Assembly: GCF_000173655.1 (NCBI RefSeq) | Contig: NZ_ABZU01000007.1 | Location: forward strand, 62,001 to 126,000 | DNA length: 64,000 bases | Direction: 5' to 3' | Source of the DNA: Corynebacterium amycolatum SK46 | Lineage (GTDB): Bacteria > Actinomycetota > Actinomycetes > Mycobacteriales > Mycobacteriaceae | Shown here: piece after piece, positions 47,537 through 57,026 of the stretch | Numbering within the stretch: the first letter of the stretch is position 1 | Layout of the letters: each line of letters opens with the position of its first letter | Notes under the pieces: generated by a model | What the model was told of the DNA's origin: nothing | What the model saw: only the letters and a program-made list of their open reading frames with translations | The model's database searches: none | Made by a program: the position numbers and the translations under genes

Positions 47537-50323
47537 ATGACTCTTCTCGGCGATTTCGTCAGCCAACAGGATTTCGATCTTGACGACTTTCAGCTCCGCG
47601 CCTGCCAATCAATTGAGGCAGGGCGGGGCGTTGTCGTCTGTGCCCCCACCGGTGCGGGCAAGACCATTGTTGGCGAATTCGCTATTTATGCAGCTCTCGA
47701 GCGTGGTGGCAAGTGCTTTTACACCACGCCCATCAAGGCGTTGAGCAACCAGAAGTACCACGATCTAGTCGAGGACTACGGCGAGGACCGCGTGGGTCTG
47801 CTCACTGGTGACACTTCGATTAATGGTGACGCAGACATCGTGGTGATGACTACCGAGGTGCTGCGCAATATGATTTACGCGAACTCGCCGACGTTGAAGA
47901 AGCTCACGCATGTAGTGATGGATGAGATTCACTACCTCGCTGACCGCGAGCGCGGCGCTGTGTGGGAAGAGGTTATTTTGAACCTCGACCAGTCCGTGGC
48001 CGTCATCGGTTTGTCCGCGACGGTGTCCAACTCCGAGGAGTTCGGCCGCTGGCTTTCCACGGTGCGCGGGCATACGGACGTCATTGTCACGGATCTGCGC
48101 CCGGTTCCGCTGCATCAGCACATGCTGGTGGGAAACCGGCTCTATCCGCTTTTCGAGGCGAAGTCGGACAAGGTCAATCAGGACCTGTTGGAGGCGTGCC
48201 GTCGTGCCGAGTTCGGCTACGGCGACGCTGGGGCCAGGGAGCGCTACCAGTACAAAAAGCACAAGGGCGGTGGACGCTCGTATAGCTGGGGCGATAAGGG
48301 GCAGCGTAAGTTCCGCCCACCGAAACGTGGCGATGTCATTCGCATGCTCGGCGCCATGAACATGCTGCCCGCGATTGTTTTCATCTTCTCCCGCGCGGGC
48401 TGTGAAGGAGCGCTGGCACAAGTCGGTGCTACGCGCGCAGAACTCACTGACCGGGACGAGCAAGAGCGCATCGCCAAAATTATCGATGACGGTGTGGCTC
48501 ACATTCCGAAGGAAGACCTGCAGGTTCTCGGCTTCCTGCGCTGGCGCCGCATTCTCATCCGCGGTTTTGCCGCACACCACGCGGGCATGCTGCCGGCGTT
48601 CCGGCACATTGTGGAAGAGCTCTTTAACGAAGGCCTGGTCAAGGTCGTCTTCGCCACCGAGACGCTCGCACTGGGCATCAACATGCCTGCCCGCACGGTT
48701 GTGCTGGAGAAGCTGGTCAAGTTCAACGGCGAAGCACACGTGGACCTCACCCCGGGGCAGTACACGCAGATGACAGGTCGCGCTGGTCGCCGCGGTATCG
48801 ACACCGTCGGCAATGCCGTGGTGCAGTGGGCTCCGGCAATGGACCCGAAGGCTGTCGCAGGGCTGGCATCCACACGCACATATCCGCTGATTTCCACCTT
48901 CGCACCGAGCTACAACATGAGCGTCAACCTCCTGCAGACACTCGGTTACGAGGGGTCGAAGCGCGTCATGGAGCGCTCATTCGCACAGTTCCAGGCGGAT
49001 GGCGACATCGTCGGAGTTGCTGCCGAACTCTCCAAGGCCAAGCAGGAAGCCGCGGCCCTGCGTGCGGAATTGCTCGGCAGGGGAGCCGACGCACACGCTG
49101 AAGGGGCGGAGGCTGAAGCGTCGTCGTCAAGCAGGGAAGGCAGTTCGCGTGACGACGAGCGCCTAACCCAGATGCTCGAATACCTGGATCTGCGCGCGAA
49201 GCTGACCCAGGAGGAGAAGAACGCCAAGCGCCGCAATATTGAAGACCGCCACACAGAAACGGTGACCGCGCTGCGTAGGCTCCGTCGAGGCGAGGTTATT
49301 CCGCTGCCGAAAGGTAAGAAGGTTCAGTTGGCGGTGGTGTACCGAGAGGACCATTCGAAGTCGAATCCGCGTCCCGGTGTCATCAGTGTCGGCGGGTTCG
49401 TGGGGCGTGTGGAGCCGCATATCTTCCCAGCGGCGCCGCAGACGGTCGGCTCGATTAAGCTGCCGCGGGATGCGGATCGGCATCCGCGACGTGCGCTCGG
49501 AATTGTGCGAGCAGAGATTGGCCGCAAGGGGCTAAAGGGACCAAAGAGGCTGAAGCGTCGCACTGGTGGCAACTCGCCGGCAGTGAGGAAGTTGCGCCAG
49601 GAGCTGCGCGAGCACCCGCTGCATGGGGACCCTGCGGTGGAGACGATGGCTCGTCACGCCGATACGCTGCGACAGGCCGAGGCGCATGTCGCCAAGCTGC
49701 AAAAGCGCGTCGATTCCGCCTCGGATACATTGGCACGCACATTCGACCGCATGCTGCAGTTGCTAACACAGATGGACTACGTGGAATGGCTGGAGGGCGC
49801 GGAGCCGACGATTACGGAGGAAGGCCTGCGGCTGGCGCAGATTCACAACGGCTCGGATTTGCTGGTGGCCACGTGTCTGCGCCGTGGCATCTGGGATGAC
49901 CTGGACCCCGCGGAGCTGGCCGGTGCGGTGTCGAGCTTGGTCTTTGAAAACCGCAAGGCCAGCCAGGGCAGCGATGAAGTGCCGACCGAGCCGCTGGCCA
50001 AGGCTCTGGGGAATACATACCGCATCTGGGAAGAGTTGTCGGAGGACGAGCGCCGCTACCGGCTGCCGGTAACGGACTTGCCGGATATGGCTTTTGCTAC
50101 GGCGATTCATCAGTGGACTGCGGGCGCACCGCTGGGGTACTGCCTACAGGCAGCGGCCGAAAGCGGCGCGGAGCTAACCCCGGGTGACTTTGTCCGCTGG
50201 TGCCGTCAGGTCATTGATCTGTTGCAGCAGATTAAGAAGACCGGCTACTCCACGGACATTCGTGACAAGTCCGCCGAGGCTATTCAGGCAATTCGCAGGG
50301 GAGTAGTGGCGCTGAATAATTAG
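47537..50323 (+). CDS. helY: HelY, Ski2-like DEAD/DEAH RNA helicase
   Basis: A 928-residue superfamily 2 helicase of the Mtr4/Ski2 type found throughout Actinobacteria. Walker A is CAPTGAGKT (35-43), motif II is VMDEIH, motif III is GLSATV, and motif VI is MTGRAGRRGID. The C-terminal part has the winged-helix and DSHCT-type helical domain ending with DLLQQIKKTGYSTDI. A Ser/Glu-rich insert near residue 525 contains a near copy of the recurring word (49122-49133), encoding four serines. It corresponds to Rv2092c, after tatC as in mycobacteria. Probable role in RNA processing; substrates are not known. Confidence 0.92.
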   Translation: MTLLGDFVSQQDFDLDDFQLRACQSIEAGRGVVVCAPTGAGKTIVGEFAIYAALERGGKCFYTTPIKALSNQKYHDLVEDYGEDRVGLLTGDTSINGDADIVVMTTEVLRNMIYANSPTLKKLTHVVMDEIHYLADRERGAVWEEVILNLDQSVAVIGLSATVSNSEEFGRWLSTVRGHTDVIVTDLRPVPLHQHMLVGNRLYPLFEAKSDKVNQDLLEACRRAEFGYGDAGARERYQYKKHKGGGRSYSWGDKGQRKFRPPKRGDVIRMLGAMNMLPAIVFIFSRAGCEGALAQVGATRAELTDRDEQERIAKIIDDGVAHIPKEDLQVLGFLRWRRILIRGFAAHHAGMLPAFRHIVEELFNEGLVKVVFATETLALGINMPARTVVLEKLVKFNGEAHVDLTPGQYTQMTGRAGRRGIDTVGNAVVQWAPAMDPKAVAGLASTRTYPLISTFAPSYNMSVNLLQTLGYEGSKRVMERSFAQFQADGDIVGVAAELSKAKQEAAALRAELLGRGADAHAEGAEAEASSSSREGSSRDDERLTQMLEYLDLRAKLTQEEKNAKRRNIEDRHTETVTALRRLRRGEVIPLPKGKKVQLAVVYREDHSKSNPRPGVISVGGFVGRVEPHIFPAAPQTVGSIKLPRDADRHPRRALGIVRAEIGRKGLKGPKRLKRRTGGNSPAVRKLRQELREHPLHGDPAVETMARHADTLRQAEAHVAKLQKRVDSASDTLARTFDRMLQLLTQMDYVEWLEGAEPTITEEGLRLAQIHNGSDLLVATCLRRGIWDDLDPAELAGAVSSLVFENRKASQGSDEVPTEPLAKALGNTYRIWEELSEDERRYRLPVTDLPDMAFATAIHQWTAGAPLGYCLQAAAESGAELTPGDFVRWCRQVIDLLQQIKKTGYSTDIRDKSAEAIQAIRRGVVALNN

Positions 50324-50485
50324 TTATCTCGGACACATCTCTTCTCCTGAACATCTGGTTCCTGAGGTGAACATGATAAATTACTAAAAGCAGAATAGTT
50401 ACGGCACTATTCTTATCTCGCAGTGACTAACGAAACTGCAGATTATATTTTTCATATCTGACTTCATTTCTCAGGAAGGCCCCGA
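50324..50485. other. A/T-rich gap with hairpin before the SGNH gene
   Basis: A 162-base, markedly A/T-rich gap compared with its neighbours. It carries AGAATAG-N8-CTATTCT (50392-50413), a perfect 7-base inverted repeat about 73 bases before the next start, and a ribosome site (AGGAAGG). It marks the left edge of the two-gene insert between helY and pepQ. Confidence 0.5.
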
Positions 50486-51337
50486 ATGCGCAAGCTTCAT
50501 AAGACTCTGTCCGCTGTAGGAATCGCGGCACTGAGCTTCGGCATTGCCCCAATCGCAAACGCTGCACCCGCTGGAAACGTTGTTACCTTCGGCGATTCGT
50601 ATTTCGCCAATCCGACCGTTGAGGACTACTGGATTGCCAAGGCTCCAGAGCAGATTCCTGGGCTCCCAGAGGTTCAGCAGAAGAATGGTTGCGCGCATGA
50701 CCCTGATGGAATTCCGGCCAAGATCGGTAAAAAGACTGGCCGCCAGCTAGATGACTACTCCTGCGCAGGAGCCGTCCTCTACACGCCGAATGCAAACAAT
50801 CTCGATCGACAAATCGAAGGCGCTATTCGCGATGGAGCACTGACCCCGCAGACTGCATTCATCGCAATTCAGATTGGTTTCAACGACACCTACAACAACG
50901 CAGTCAATCTTCCTTCCGTGCGTGAGGGCTGGTGGAAGGATGCTTCCGATGCCGCAGTAAATAAAATTCGCGCACATGCGCCGAATGCCCGTATCGCGTT
51001 TGTCAATTACCCAACCATTTCGCATCCCGGTGATTCCAAGCAGTGCCTCATCCATGTGAACGTTGCTGGACAAAACGTCGACGCCGGGGTTCCCGCATTC
51101 TGGATTGAGCAGGGCGAGATTGAAACCTCTAAGTACGCACAGCAGGCCGCTGACCGCCATAACGCCGAGTTTGTTGATGTCCGCTCGATGACCACGGATC
51201 GCCATGAGTGTGCACCGGATGATAAGCGAATCATCGCAGGCGCAGTCGACAACCGCACTCAGGACTACAACCTTCCGGTTCATCTCAATGGTGAAGGCAA
51301 AGAGATTATCGCCGACGCAATCGTCGCCCGCATCTAG
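50486..51337 (+). CDS. Secreted SGNH/GDSL-family hydrolase
   Basis: A 283-residue exported esterase or lipase. The signal peptide (MRKLHKTLSAVGIAALSFGI...) ends near ANA-AP at about residue 27. Catalytic elements are Ser38 in FGDSY (block I), Asn133 in IGFND (block III), and His266 in LPVHLNGEG (block V). Four or more cysteines suggest disulphides outside the cell. The fold matches actinobacterial secreted lipases that act on lipids or acylated glycans; substrate unknown. It is separated by a terminator from the acyl-CoA ligase that follows and may work with it on lipid use. Confidence 0.85.
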   Translation: MRKLHKTLSAVGIAALSFGIAPIANAAPAGNVVTFGDSYFANPTVEDYWIAKAPEQIPGLPEVQQKNGCAHDPDGIPAKIGKKTGRQLDDYSCAGAVLYTPNANNLDRQIEGAIRDGALTPQTAFIAIQIGFNDTYNNAVNLPSVREGWWKDASDAAVNKIRAHAPNARIAFVNYPTISHPGDSKQCLIHVNVAGQNVDAGVPAFWIEQGEIETSKYAQQAADRHNAEFVDVRSMTTDRHECAPDDKRIIAGAVDNRTQDYNLPVHLNGEGKEIIADAIVARI

Positions 51338-51349
51338 TCCTTGCCTCTG

Positions 51350-51380
51350 AGCCCTGCGCCTTATGGCCCAGGGCTTTTAT
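51350..51380 (+). terminator. Terminator after the SGNH hydrolase gene
   Basis: Stem AGCCCTG/CAGGGCT with a loop of about 12 bases, then TTTTAT. It ends the SGNH transcript before the ligase gene. Confidence 0.75.
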
Positions 51381-51406
51381 CTTCAACTCACTACTTTTAG
51401 GGAAAA

Positions 51407-53023
51407 ATGACACCTCGCACTCAACGCGCAACTCATGTGTCGTCTTGGACCCAGGTTAAGCAGTTTGCTACTGCTCTCGGCCCTCTCAAGCGTGCCGGCA
51501 TCCTCAGAAATGATGGTCCTAAAGCACTGAAGAATATGTCCCAATGGGGCATTTCCATGGCAGCTCTCGTCGAAAACGACTGCCTTAATTGGCCTGACCG
51601 ACTTGCCATTGTGGATGATTTCGGCGAACTTACATATAGCGAGCTTCGAACCCAGGCTAGAACACTCGCGGTACGCCTAATGGAAAAGGGGATTACCGAA
51701 GGATCCACCATCGCAATACTTGCGCGAAACTCCCGTGCCATCGTGCTGCCGTTGTTGGCCTGCAGCTACCTCGGGGCCCGCCCGATGATTATGAATCCTG
51801 CCTCATCGTCGAAGCAGGTTAGCGCGATTATGTCTGACTATGGCGCGGATATTTTGGTCGTAGACGCCGAGTACAACCAAGACGCAGAATTTCCAATCAA
51901 ATCACTCACTGTCGGTGGTGACCATGATGAGTTTCTTTCCCTCGTTTCCGGCCCAACCGATAGCTCCAAGCTTCCTCGAAAGCCGCGGCAGCAAGAAACG
52001 ATCATCATGTCGTCTGGAACTTACGGAATCCCCAAAGGCGTTCGCCTCCCGGTTCCACGCACGCCGAAGGTGCTCGGCGGTATTGTAAAGGCAATCCCGT
52101 GGAAGAAGAACATGGTAGTTCAACTGACCGCTTCGGTCTTCCATGCGTGGGGCTGGCTCAACCTTCAGATTGGCTTGGCCACTGGGGCGACACTCATTTT
52201 GCGTCGAAATTTTGATGCAGATCAGGCTGCTGCGGACTGCCTTCAGTATGGAGTAACCGGAATTGTCTCAGCTGCAGTCTTCCTGAAGGATCTAGTCACT
52301 GCCGCGGACCGAGCAGAAACAAAGATTGGCCCATTTGAGTTCATCGTTTCTTCGGGTAACGCCATGCCGCCATATTTGGTTCGTGAGCTCAACAAGCGAT
52401 TTGGGCCTGTTGTGTGCAATTTCTATGGCTCCACTGAGCATGGCCAAATCGCCATTGCAACTGGTCCGGAATTCGCCGCTGACCCGCACACCACTGGGCA
52501 TATTCCATCTGGCGTCGAGCTCCGCATTTTCCGTGAAGATGGCACTGAGGCCAATCCAGGAGAGCTAGGTAACGTCTACGCAGCAAACTCTATGACCATG
52601 ATCGGGTTACTGGCGGCACGTGACAAATATGATGTCATTAATGGACTGCTCGGAACAGGGGATAAGGGCCTCATTGATCAAAACGGCATGCTTCAGCTAG
52701 CCGGTCGCGCAGACGACATGCTGATCAAGGGAGGCGAAAATGTCTACCCTCGTGAAGTTGAGGAATTCCTCGGAACCGTCGATGGAATCGACGATGTGTT
52801 TGTCCACGGTAGTCAGGATGACATCGTCGCGACTCTTAGAGCCTACGTTGTACGTGAAGACAGCGTTGCTGGTGCTAACCTGTCCGACGATATGATTCGC
52901 GAACACGTTCGCCAGAATCTCGCGGAGCACAATGTACCTGACGAGATTGTGTGGATGAAATCGTTGCCTCGTAATGACGGTGGCAAGGTCGTCCCACGCC
53001 GTCTACCCGACACCAGCGTCTAG
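51407..53023 (+). CDS. Acyl-CoA/acyl-AMP ligase (FadD-like)
   Basis: A 538-residue ANL-superfamily enzyme that activates a carboxylic acid with ATP. The phosphate loop reads MSSGTYGIPKG, where the usual TSGTTG is changed. Further motifs are NFYGSTEHG, LLGTGDKG and GRADDMLIKGGENVYPREVE; the catalytic lysine is probably that in GGKVVPRR. The N-terminus has an extra 50 residues without a signal. The gene is less G+C-rich than its neighbours and lies between helY and pepQ, where M. tuberculosis has other genes. Likely a fatty-acid CoA ligase; the acid is not known. Confidence 0.85.
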   Translation: MTPRTQRATHVSSWTQVKQFATALGPLKRAGILRNDGPKALKNMSQWGISMAALVENDCLNWPDRLAIVDDFGELTYSELRTQARTLAVRLMEKGITEGSTIAILARNSRAIVLPLLACSYLGARPMIMNPASSSKQVSAIMSDYGADILVVDAEYNQDAEFPIKSLTVGGDHDEFLSLVSGPTDSSKLPRKPRQQETIIMSSGTYGIPKGVRLPVPRTPKVLGGIVKAIPWKKNMVVQLTASVFHAWGWLNLQIGLATGATLILRRNFDADQAAADCLQYGVTGIVSAAVFLKDLVTAADRAETKIGPFEFIVSSGNAMPPYLVRELNKRFGPVVCNFYGSTEHGQIAIATGPEFAADPHTTGHIPSGVELRIFREDGTEANPGELGNVYAANSMTMIGLLAARDKYDVINGLLGTGDKGLIDQNGMLQLAGRADDMLIKGGENVYPREVEEFLGTVDGIDDVFVHGSQDDIVATLRAYVVREDSVAGANLSDDMIREHVRQNLAEHNVPDEIVWMKSLPRNDGGKVVPRRLPDTSV

Positions 53024-53056
53024 TTCCGCGCCTCTGTCTTATTCAAGGCCGACGGG

Positions 53057-53062
53057 TACAGT
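53057..53062 (+). promoter_or_regulatory. -10 box for a leaderless pepQ gene
   Basis: TACAGT ends 8 bases before the ATG at 53071; no ribosome site is seen. Confidence 0.4.
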
Positions 53063-53070
53063 TGGCAACT

Positions 53071-54186
53071 ATGAGCAACGGTATCTTTAGCTTTGACATC
53101 TATCAGCAGCGTCTGGATCGCACGGCGGAGCTACTCCGCAGCCGCGATGCGGACGCTGCAGTCTTTGGAACCGGCGCTGACCTGCAGTATCTCATTGGTT
53201 CTGCGGTCACTTCGCATGAGCGTCTCACCGCGCTGGTGGTCACCGCAGTCGGCACAACCACGCTGGTACTGCCCGCTGTTGAGCGCGGGGATCTGCCGCT
53301 GTGCGCAATCGGTGATCTCAACGCCGATGTGGTGTTGTGGGAAGACGGAGAGAATCCGCACCGCATTGTCGCCGACTTGGTGGGCCACGTGGGCACCCTC
53401 GCAGTGGGCGCTTCGTTGACCGCTGACCACTTGATTCCCATTCAGGATCTCACCGGAGCCAAGACTGTGTTGGCCGGAGACCTTCTGAAGGAACTGTTTA
53501 TGCGCAAGGACGCCGCTGAGATTGATCAGCTGCGCGAAGCCGGCGCCGCTATTGACCGCGTTCACGCTCGCGTGCCGGGCATGTTGCGCGCAGGTCGCAC
53601 TGAGCGCGAGGTCGCCGACGAGATTTCGGCTGCCATCCTGGAGGAGGGGCACGTCGCCATTGACTTCGTCATTGTCGGCTCCGCTGAAAATGGCGCGAAT
53701 CCGCACCACGATTTCTCCGACCGCGTCATCGAGGAAGGCGACGTGGTGGTCGTCGATATCGGAGGCACCTTGCCGCTTGGCTACCACTCCGATTGCACGC
53801 GCACCTATGTCGTCGGCAAGCCGGGGGAGAAGGAAGCTGCAGCGTGGGCGGCTCTGCGCAAGGCGCAGGAAGCTGCCGTGGCGGCGGTGCGCCCTGGCGT
53901 GACGGCTGCGGAAATCGATGCGATTGCGCGCAATAGCCTAACTGCTGCGGGCTACGGCGAGTACTTTATCCACCGCACTGGTCATGGCATTGGCCTGTCC
54001 ACGCATGAAGAGCCGTTCATTATGGCTGGCAATGAGCTCAAGCTCGAGCCTGGCATGGCATTTTCGGTGGAGCCGGGCGTGTACCTACCAGGTGAGTTCG
54101 GTATGCGGCTGGAGGACATCATCATTGTCACCGAAGATGGCGGCGAATCGGTCAATAACGGTCCGCACGATTTGATTACCGTCTAA
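53071..54186 (+). CDS. pepQ: Xaa-Pro dipeptidase/aminopeptidase (M24B)
   Basis: A 371-residue metallopeptidase of the pita-bread fold that cuts X-Pro bonds. The N-terminal creatinase domain (about 1-130) is followed by the catalytic domain. Metal ligands are the Asp of VVVDIGG, the Asp of HSDCTRTY, the His of HGIGLSTHEEP, the Glu of FSVEPGVY and the final Glu of MRLEDII. The ATG at 53071 is chosen over an upstream TTG at 53062, which falls in the -10 box. It matches mycobacterial PepE (Rv2089c) downstream of helY. Confidence 0.9.
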   Translation: MSNGIFSFDIYQQRLDRTAELLRSRDADAAVFGTGADLQYLIGSAVTSHERLTALVVTAVGTTTLVLPAVERGDLPLCAIGDLNADVVLWEDGENPHRIVADLVGHVGTLAVGASLTADHLIPIQDLTGAKTVLAGDLLKELFMRKDAAEIDQLREAGAAIDRVHARVPGMLRAGRTEREVADEISAAILEEGHVAIDFVIVGSAENGANPHHDFSDRVIEEGDVVVVDIGGTLPLGYHSDCTRTYVVGKPGEKEAAAWAALRKAQEAAVAAVRPGVTAAEIDAIARNSLTAAGYGEYFIHRTGHGIGLSTHEEPFIMAGNELKLEPGMAFSVEPGVYLPGEFGMRLEDIIIVTEDGGESVNNGPHDLITV

Positions 54187-54218
54187 CCGAAGTTTAGGGG
54201 AAAGGTATTTTCTAGCGC

Positions 54219-54983
54219 ATGGGACACGTACTCGTACTTGGTGCCACCAGCGAAATCGGCGGGGAAGTTGCCGCGCGGTTGGCCAATCACAACACCTTCA
54301 CGCTCGCTGCGCGCCGCACTGAGGCGCTCGACGGCATTGCTGGCCGACTCATCGATGCCGGTGCCGTCGCGGTGCACCGCATCCACTTTGATGCAGATGA
54401 CATCGCCGCGCACCGCCAGTTCGTTGAGCACGCCTGGCAGCACGGTCCCATCGACACGGTGATTGTCGCGTTCGGCATCCTCGGTGATCAACGGAAGTGT
54501 GAGGAGTCCGGCGAGGCTGCTGCGTCAGTCATTCATACCGACTTCACGGCACAGGCGTCGATTCTCACAGAGATTGTCGCGCGCATAGAGTCCGACATCG
54601 CCGCCGGCAAACTGCCTGTGCGCGACAAGGTCGCGGGCCGCATCATGGCCTTTTCCTCTATCGCAGGTGCCCGCGTGCGCCGCGCCAACTACGTCTACGG
54701 TTCGGCGAAGGCCGGCCTCGACGGTTTCCTCCAGGGCATGCAGGACCGCCTGCACGGCAGTCATATTCAGCTGACGATTGTCCGCCCGGGCTTCGTCATC
54801 GGCCGCATGACCGAAGGCATGAAGCCGGCACCGATGTCATCGCGCCCAGCCGAAGTTGCTGAAGCTGCCGTCACCGCTTTCGACGGTCGGAAGCCCCACG
54901 TCTGGGTGCCGCGTAAATTGGCATTGCTCGCACGCGCCACACATCTGACTCCGCGCTGGATTTGGCGGAAGATGCCCCGATGA
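54219..54983 (+). CDS. Short-chain dehydrogenase (Rv2073c/DprE2-like)
   Basis: A 254-residue NAD(P)-dependent oxidoreductase. The cofactor motif reads VLGATSEIGGEVA, the catalytic Ser lies in AFSSIAG, and YVYGSAKAG holds the Tyr and Lys. It is related to DprE2, which completes arabinose epimerisation on decaprenyl phosphate, but lies next to cobL, as Rv2073c does in M. tuberculosis. Its substrate is unknown and it need not belong to B12 synthesis. Its stop overlaps the cobL start (ATGA). Confidence 0.85.
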   Translation: MGHVLVLGATSEIGGEVAARLANHNTFTLAARRTEALDGIAGRLIDAGAVAVHRIHFDADDIAAHRQFVEHAWQHGPIDTVIVAFGILGDQRKCEESGEAAASVIHTDFTAQASILTEIVARIESDIAAGKLPVRDKVAGRIMAFSSIAGARVRRANYVYGSAKAGLDGFLQGMQDRLHGSHIQLTIVRPGFVIGRMTEGMKPAPMSSRPAEVAEAAVTAFDGRKPHVWVPRKLALLARATHLTPRWIWRKMPR

Positions 54984-56206
54984 GCCCAAAGCTTCGCGTC
55001 GTCGGCATCGGCTGCGACGGGTACGTTGGTCTATCCACGCGCGCTGTCGAGGCGTTGTCGTCGGCTCGCCGCATCATTGGCTCTCCCCGTCAGCTCCATT
55101 TGCTTGCCGACGTCAACCTGGACGCCGAACTCTCTCCTTGGCCAGGTGGCTTCTGGAAGGACTGGCAGGCCACCCTGGCAGATGTTGACCCCGCAGTCGA
55201 TGTCATCCTCGCCAGTGGGGATCCGATGTTCCACGGTGTCGGCGCGTCCCTGGTCCGGGAGCTCGGCCGTGGCGCCGTGAAGGTTATTCCAGCGCCATCG
55301 TCGGCCTCATTAGCCTGCGCCTACCTCGGCTGGCCCGTGCATGACACTCCGGTGATTTCGCTGGTGACAGGGGAGCCGGGAATACCTGGAGCCGCGCGTG
55401 TGGTACCGGCAGCGGATGCACTACGGCCCTTCCTGGTGCTGTGCCGAAACGCGGACTCAGTGAAGGAGGTCGCTACGGTTTTAGCCGACCGCCCAGACAC
55501 CAAGCTCACCGCGCTGACCAATCTCGGCGGCACGGAAGCTACAGGGCTGCCCGAGTCCGTTGCCGCAGGCACGGTGGCGAACCCACCGGTTCCAGCTGGC
55601 AACCTCACAGTGCTGGCGGTGGAGCCGTCGGGAAGCGCGCGCGGCTGGCTGCGCGACGGTGACTTTGATTCGGACGGCCAGCTGACGAAGGCGCCGATTC
55701 GCCAAATGACCGTCGCCGCGTTAGATCCGCGGCCGGGGGCACTGCTGTGGGATGTCGGCGGTGGCACGGGATCGATTGGCATTGAGTGGGCTCGGCACGG
55801 CGGACGTGCGGAAATTTTCGAGCGTGATGATGTTCGTGCAGAGCGAATTGCTAAGAATGTGGCGACTCTGTCTGGCAATGTGACCGTCCACCACGGAGCG
55901 GCACCAGCGGTGTTGGCTGACTCGAATCTTCGCCCCGATGCCATTTTCATCGGCGGAGGTCTCACTGCTGACGGCATGATTGAAACCTGTTGGCAACACC
56001 TTGCTCCAGGAGGCACCATCGTCGCAAATACCGTAACGCTGGAGTCGGAGGCTTTGCTGTGGCAGGCACGTCGCGACTATGGCGGGGATGTCACCAGGCT
56101 TTCCGTGGAGCGCGCAGGTGCAGTCGGCAGTTTCACTGCGTGGCGGCCGGCGTTGCCGGTGGTGCAGTGGGTGGCGGTGAAGCCAGTAGCGCCTGCGCTA
56201 CCATAG
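54980..56206 (+). CDS. cobL: CobL, precorrin-6B methyltransferase (CbiE-CbiT fusion)
   Basis: Methylates C5 and C15 of precorrin-6B and removes the C12 acetate carboxyl. It is 408 residues. The N-terminal CbiE-type methyltransferase (about 1-200; VVGIGCDGYVGLS, ILASGDPMFHGVG) is joined to a C-terminal CbiT-type SAM domain (about 215-400; LLWDVGGGTGSIGIEWA). The ATG overlaps the SDR stop by four bases (ATGA); a TTG at 54962 is upstream but less likely. First of three cob genes on this strand. Confidence 0.93.
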   Translation: MSPKLRVVGIGCDGYVGLSTRAVEALSSARRIIGSPRQLHLLADVNLDAELSPWPGGFWKDWQATLADVDPAVDVILASGDPMFHGVGASLVRELGRGAVKVIPAPSSASLACAYLGWPVHDTPVISLVTGEPGIPGAARVVPAADALRPFLVLCRNADSVKEVATVLADRPDTKLTALTNLGGTEATGLPESVAAGTVANPPVPAGNLTVLAVEPSGSARGWLRDGDFDSDGQLTKAPIRQMTVAALDPRPGALLWDVGGGTGSIGIEWARHGGRAEIFERDDVRAERIAKNVATLSGNVTVHHGAAPAVLADSNLRPDAIFIGGGLTADGMIETCWQHLAPGGTIVANTVTLESEALLWQARRDYGGDVTRLSVERAGAVGSFTAWRPALPVVQWVAVKPVAPALP

Positions 56207-56252
56207 ACGTAATTTCTCTGTCTAGAAAATATTGAGGACTCTGTAACTCACA

Positions 56253-57026
56253 ATGACTGTGTATTTCATCGGTGCAGGCCCGGGGGCAGCGGATTTGCTG
56301 ACACTGCGTGCGGACCGGCTTATTCGCTCCTGCCCAGTGTGTCTTTACGCGGGATCGATTGTCCCGCCTGAGGTGCTGGAAAACTGCCCCGAAGGCGCAG
56401 AGATTATCAATACCGCGCGAATGCCGCTGGATACCATCATCGAGACCATTCAGGCGGCACATGCGGCGGGCAAGGATGTCGCACGCCTGCAGTCCGGCGA
56501 CCCGTCGGTGTGGTCGGCGCTGGCAGAGCAGGTTCGCCGTCTCAGCGAGCTCGGCATTGACTACGAAATCGTTCCGGGTGTGCCGGCATTTTCCGCGGCT
56601 GCGGCCGCTCTTGGCCACGAGCTCACGGTGCCAACTGTTGGTCAGTCAGTAGTGCTAACTCGTATCTCCGGGCGCGCTTCCAAGATGCCAGAGGGCGAAA
56701 CTCTGGAGAACTTCGGCCGCACGGGCGCGACTCTATGCATTCACTTGGCCGCCCACGATATCGACCGTGTGGTTGAGGAGCTCACCCCGCATTATGGTGA
56801 GCACGGTCCGGTCGCAGTAGTAGCCTTTGCTTCCCGCCCGGAACAGGTTATTCTCCGCGGCACGCTGTCTGATATCGCGCAGCAGGTCAAGGATGCAGGT
56901 GTGACTCGTACGGCTGTCATCATTGTCGGCAAGGTGCTCACCGCCGAGGCGTTCCCGGATAGCTACCTCTACAGCGATGATCGCCCACGCGATGAACACG
57001 GACGGACCATTCCATGCGTGCACTAA
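56253..57026 (+). CDS. cobM: CobM, precorrin-4 C11-methyltransferase
   Basis: Adds a methyl group at C11 of precorrin-4 from SAM. It is 257 residues of the tetrapyrrole methylase fold: [20 protein letters not shown] at the N-terminus, [16 protein letters not shown] for the substrate loop, and [17 protein letters not shown]. The ATG at 56253 follows a short A/T-rich gap of 46 bases. It overlaps cobK by 13 bases, so the two are coupled. Confidence 0.94.
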   Translation: MTVYFIGAGPGAADLLTLRADRLIRSCPVCLYAGSIVPPEVLENCPEGAEIINTARMPLDTIIETIQAAHAAGKDVARLQSGDPSVWSALAEQVRRLSELGIDYEIVPGVPAFSAAAAALGHELTVPTVGQSVVLTRISGRASKMPEGETLENFGRTGATLCIHLAAHDIDRVVEELTPHYGEHGPVAVVAFASRPEQVILRGTLSDIAQQVKDAGVTRTAVIIVGKVLTAEAFPDSYLYSDDRPRDEHGRTIPCVH

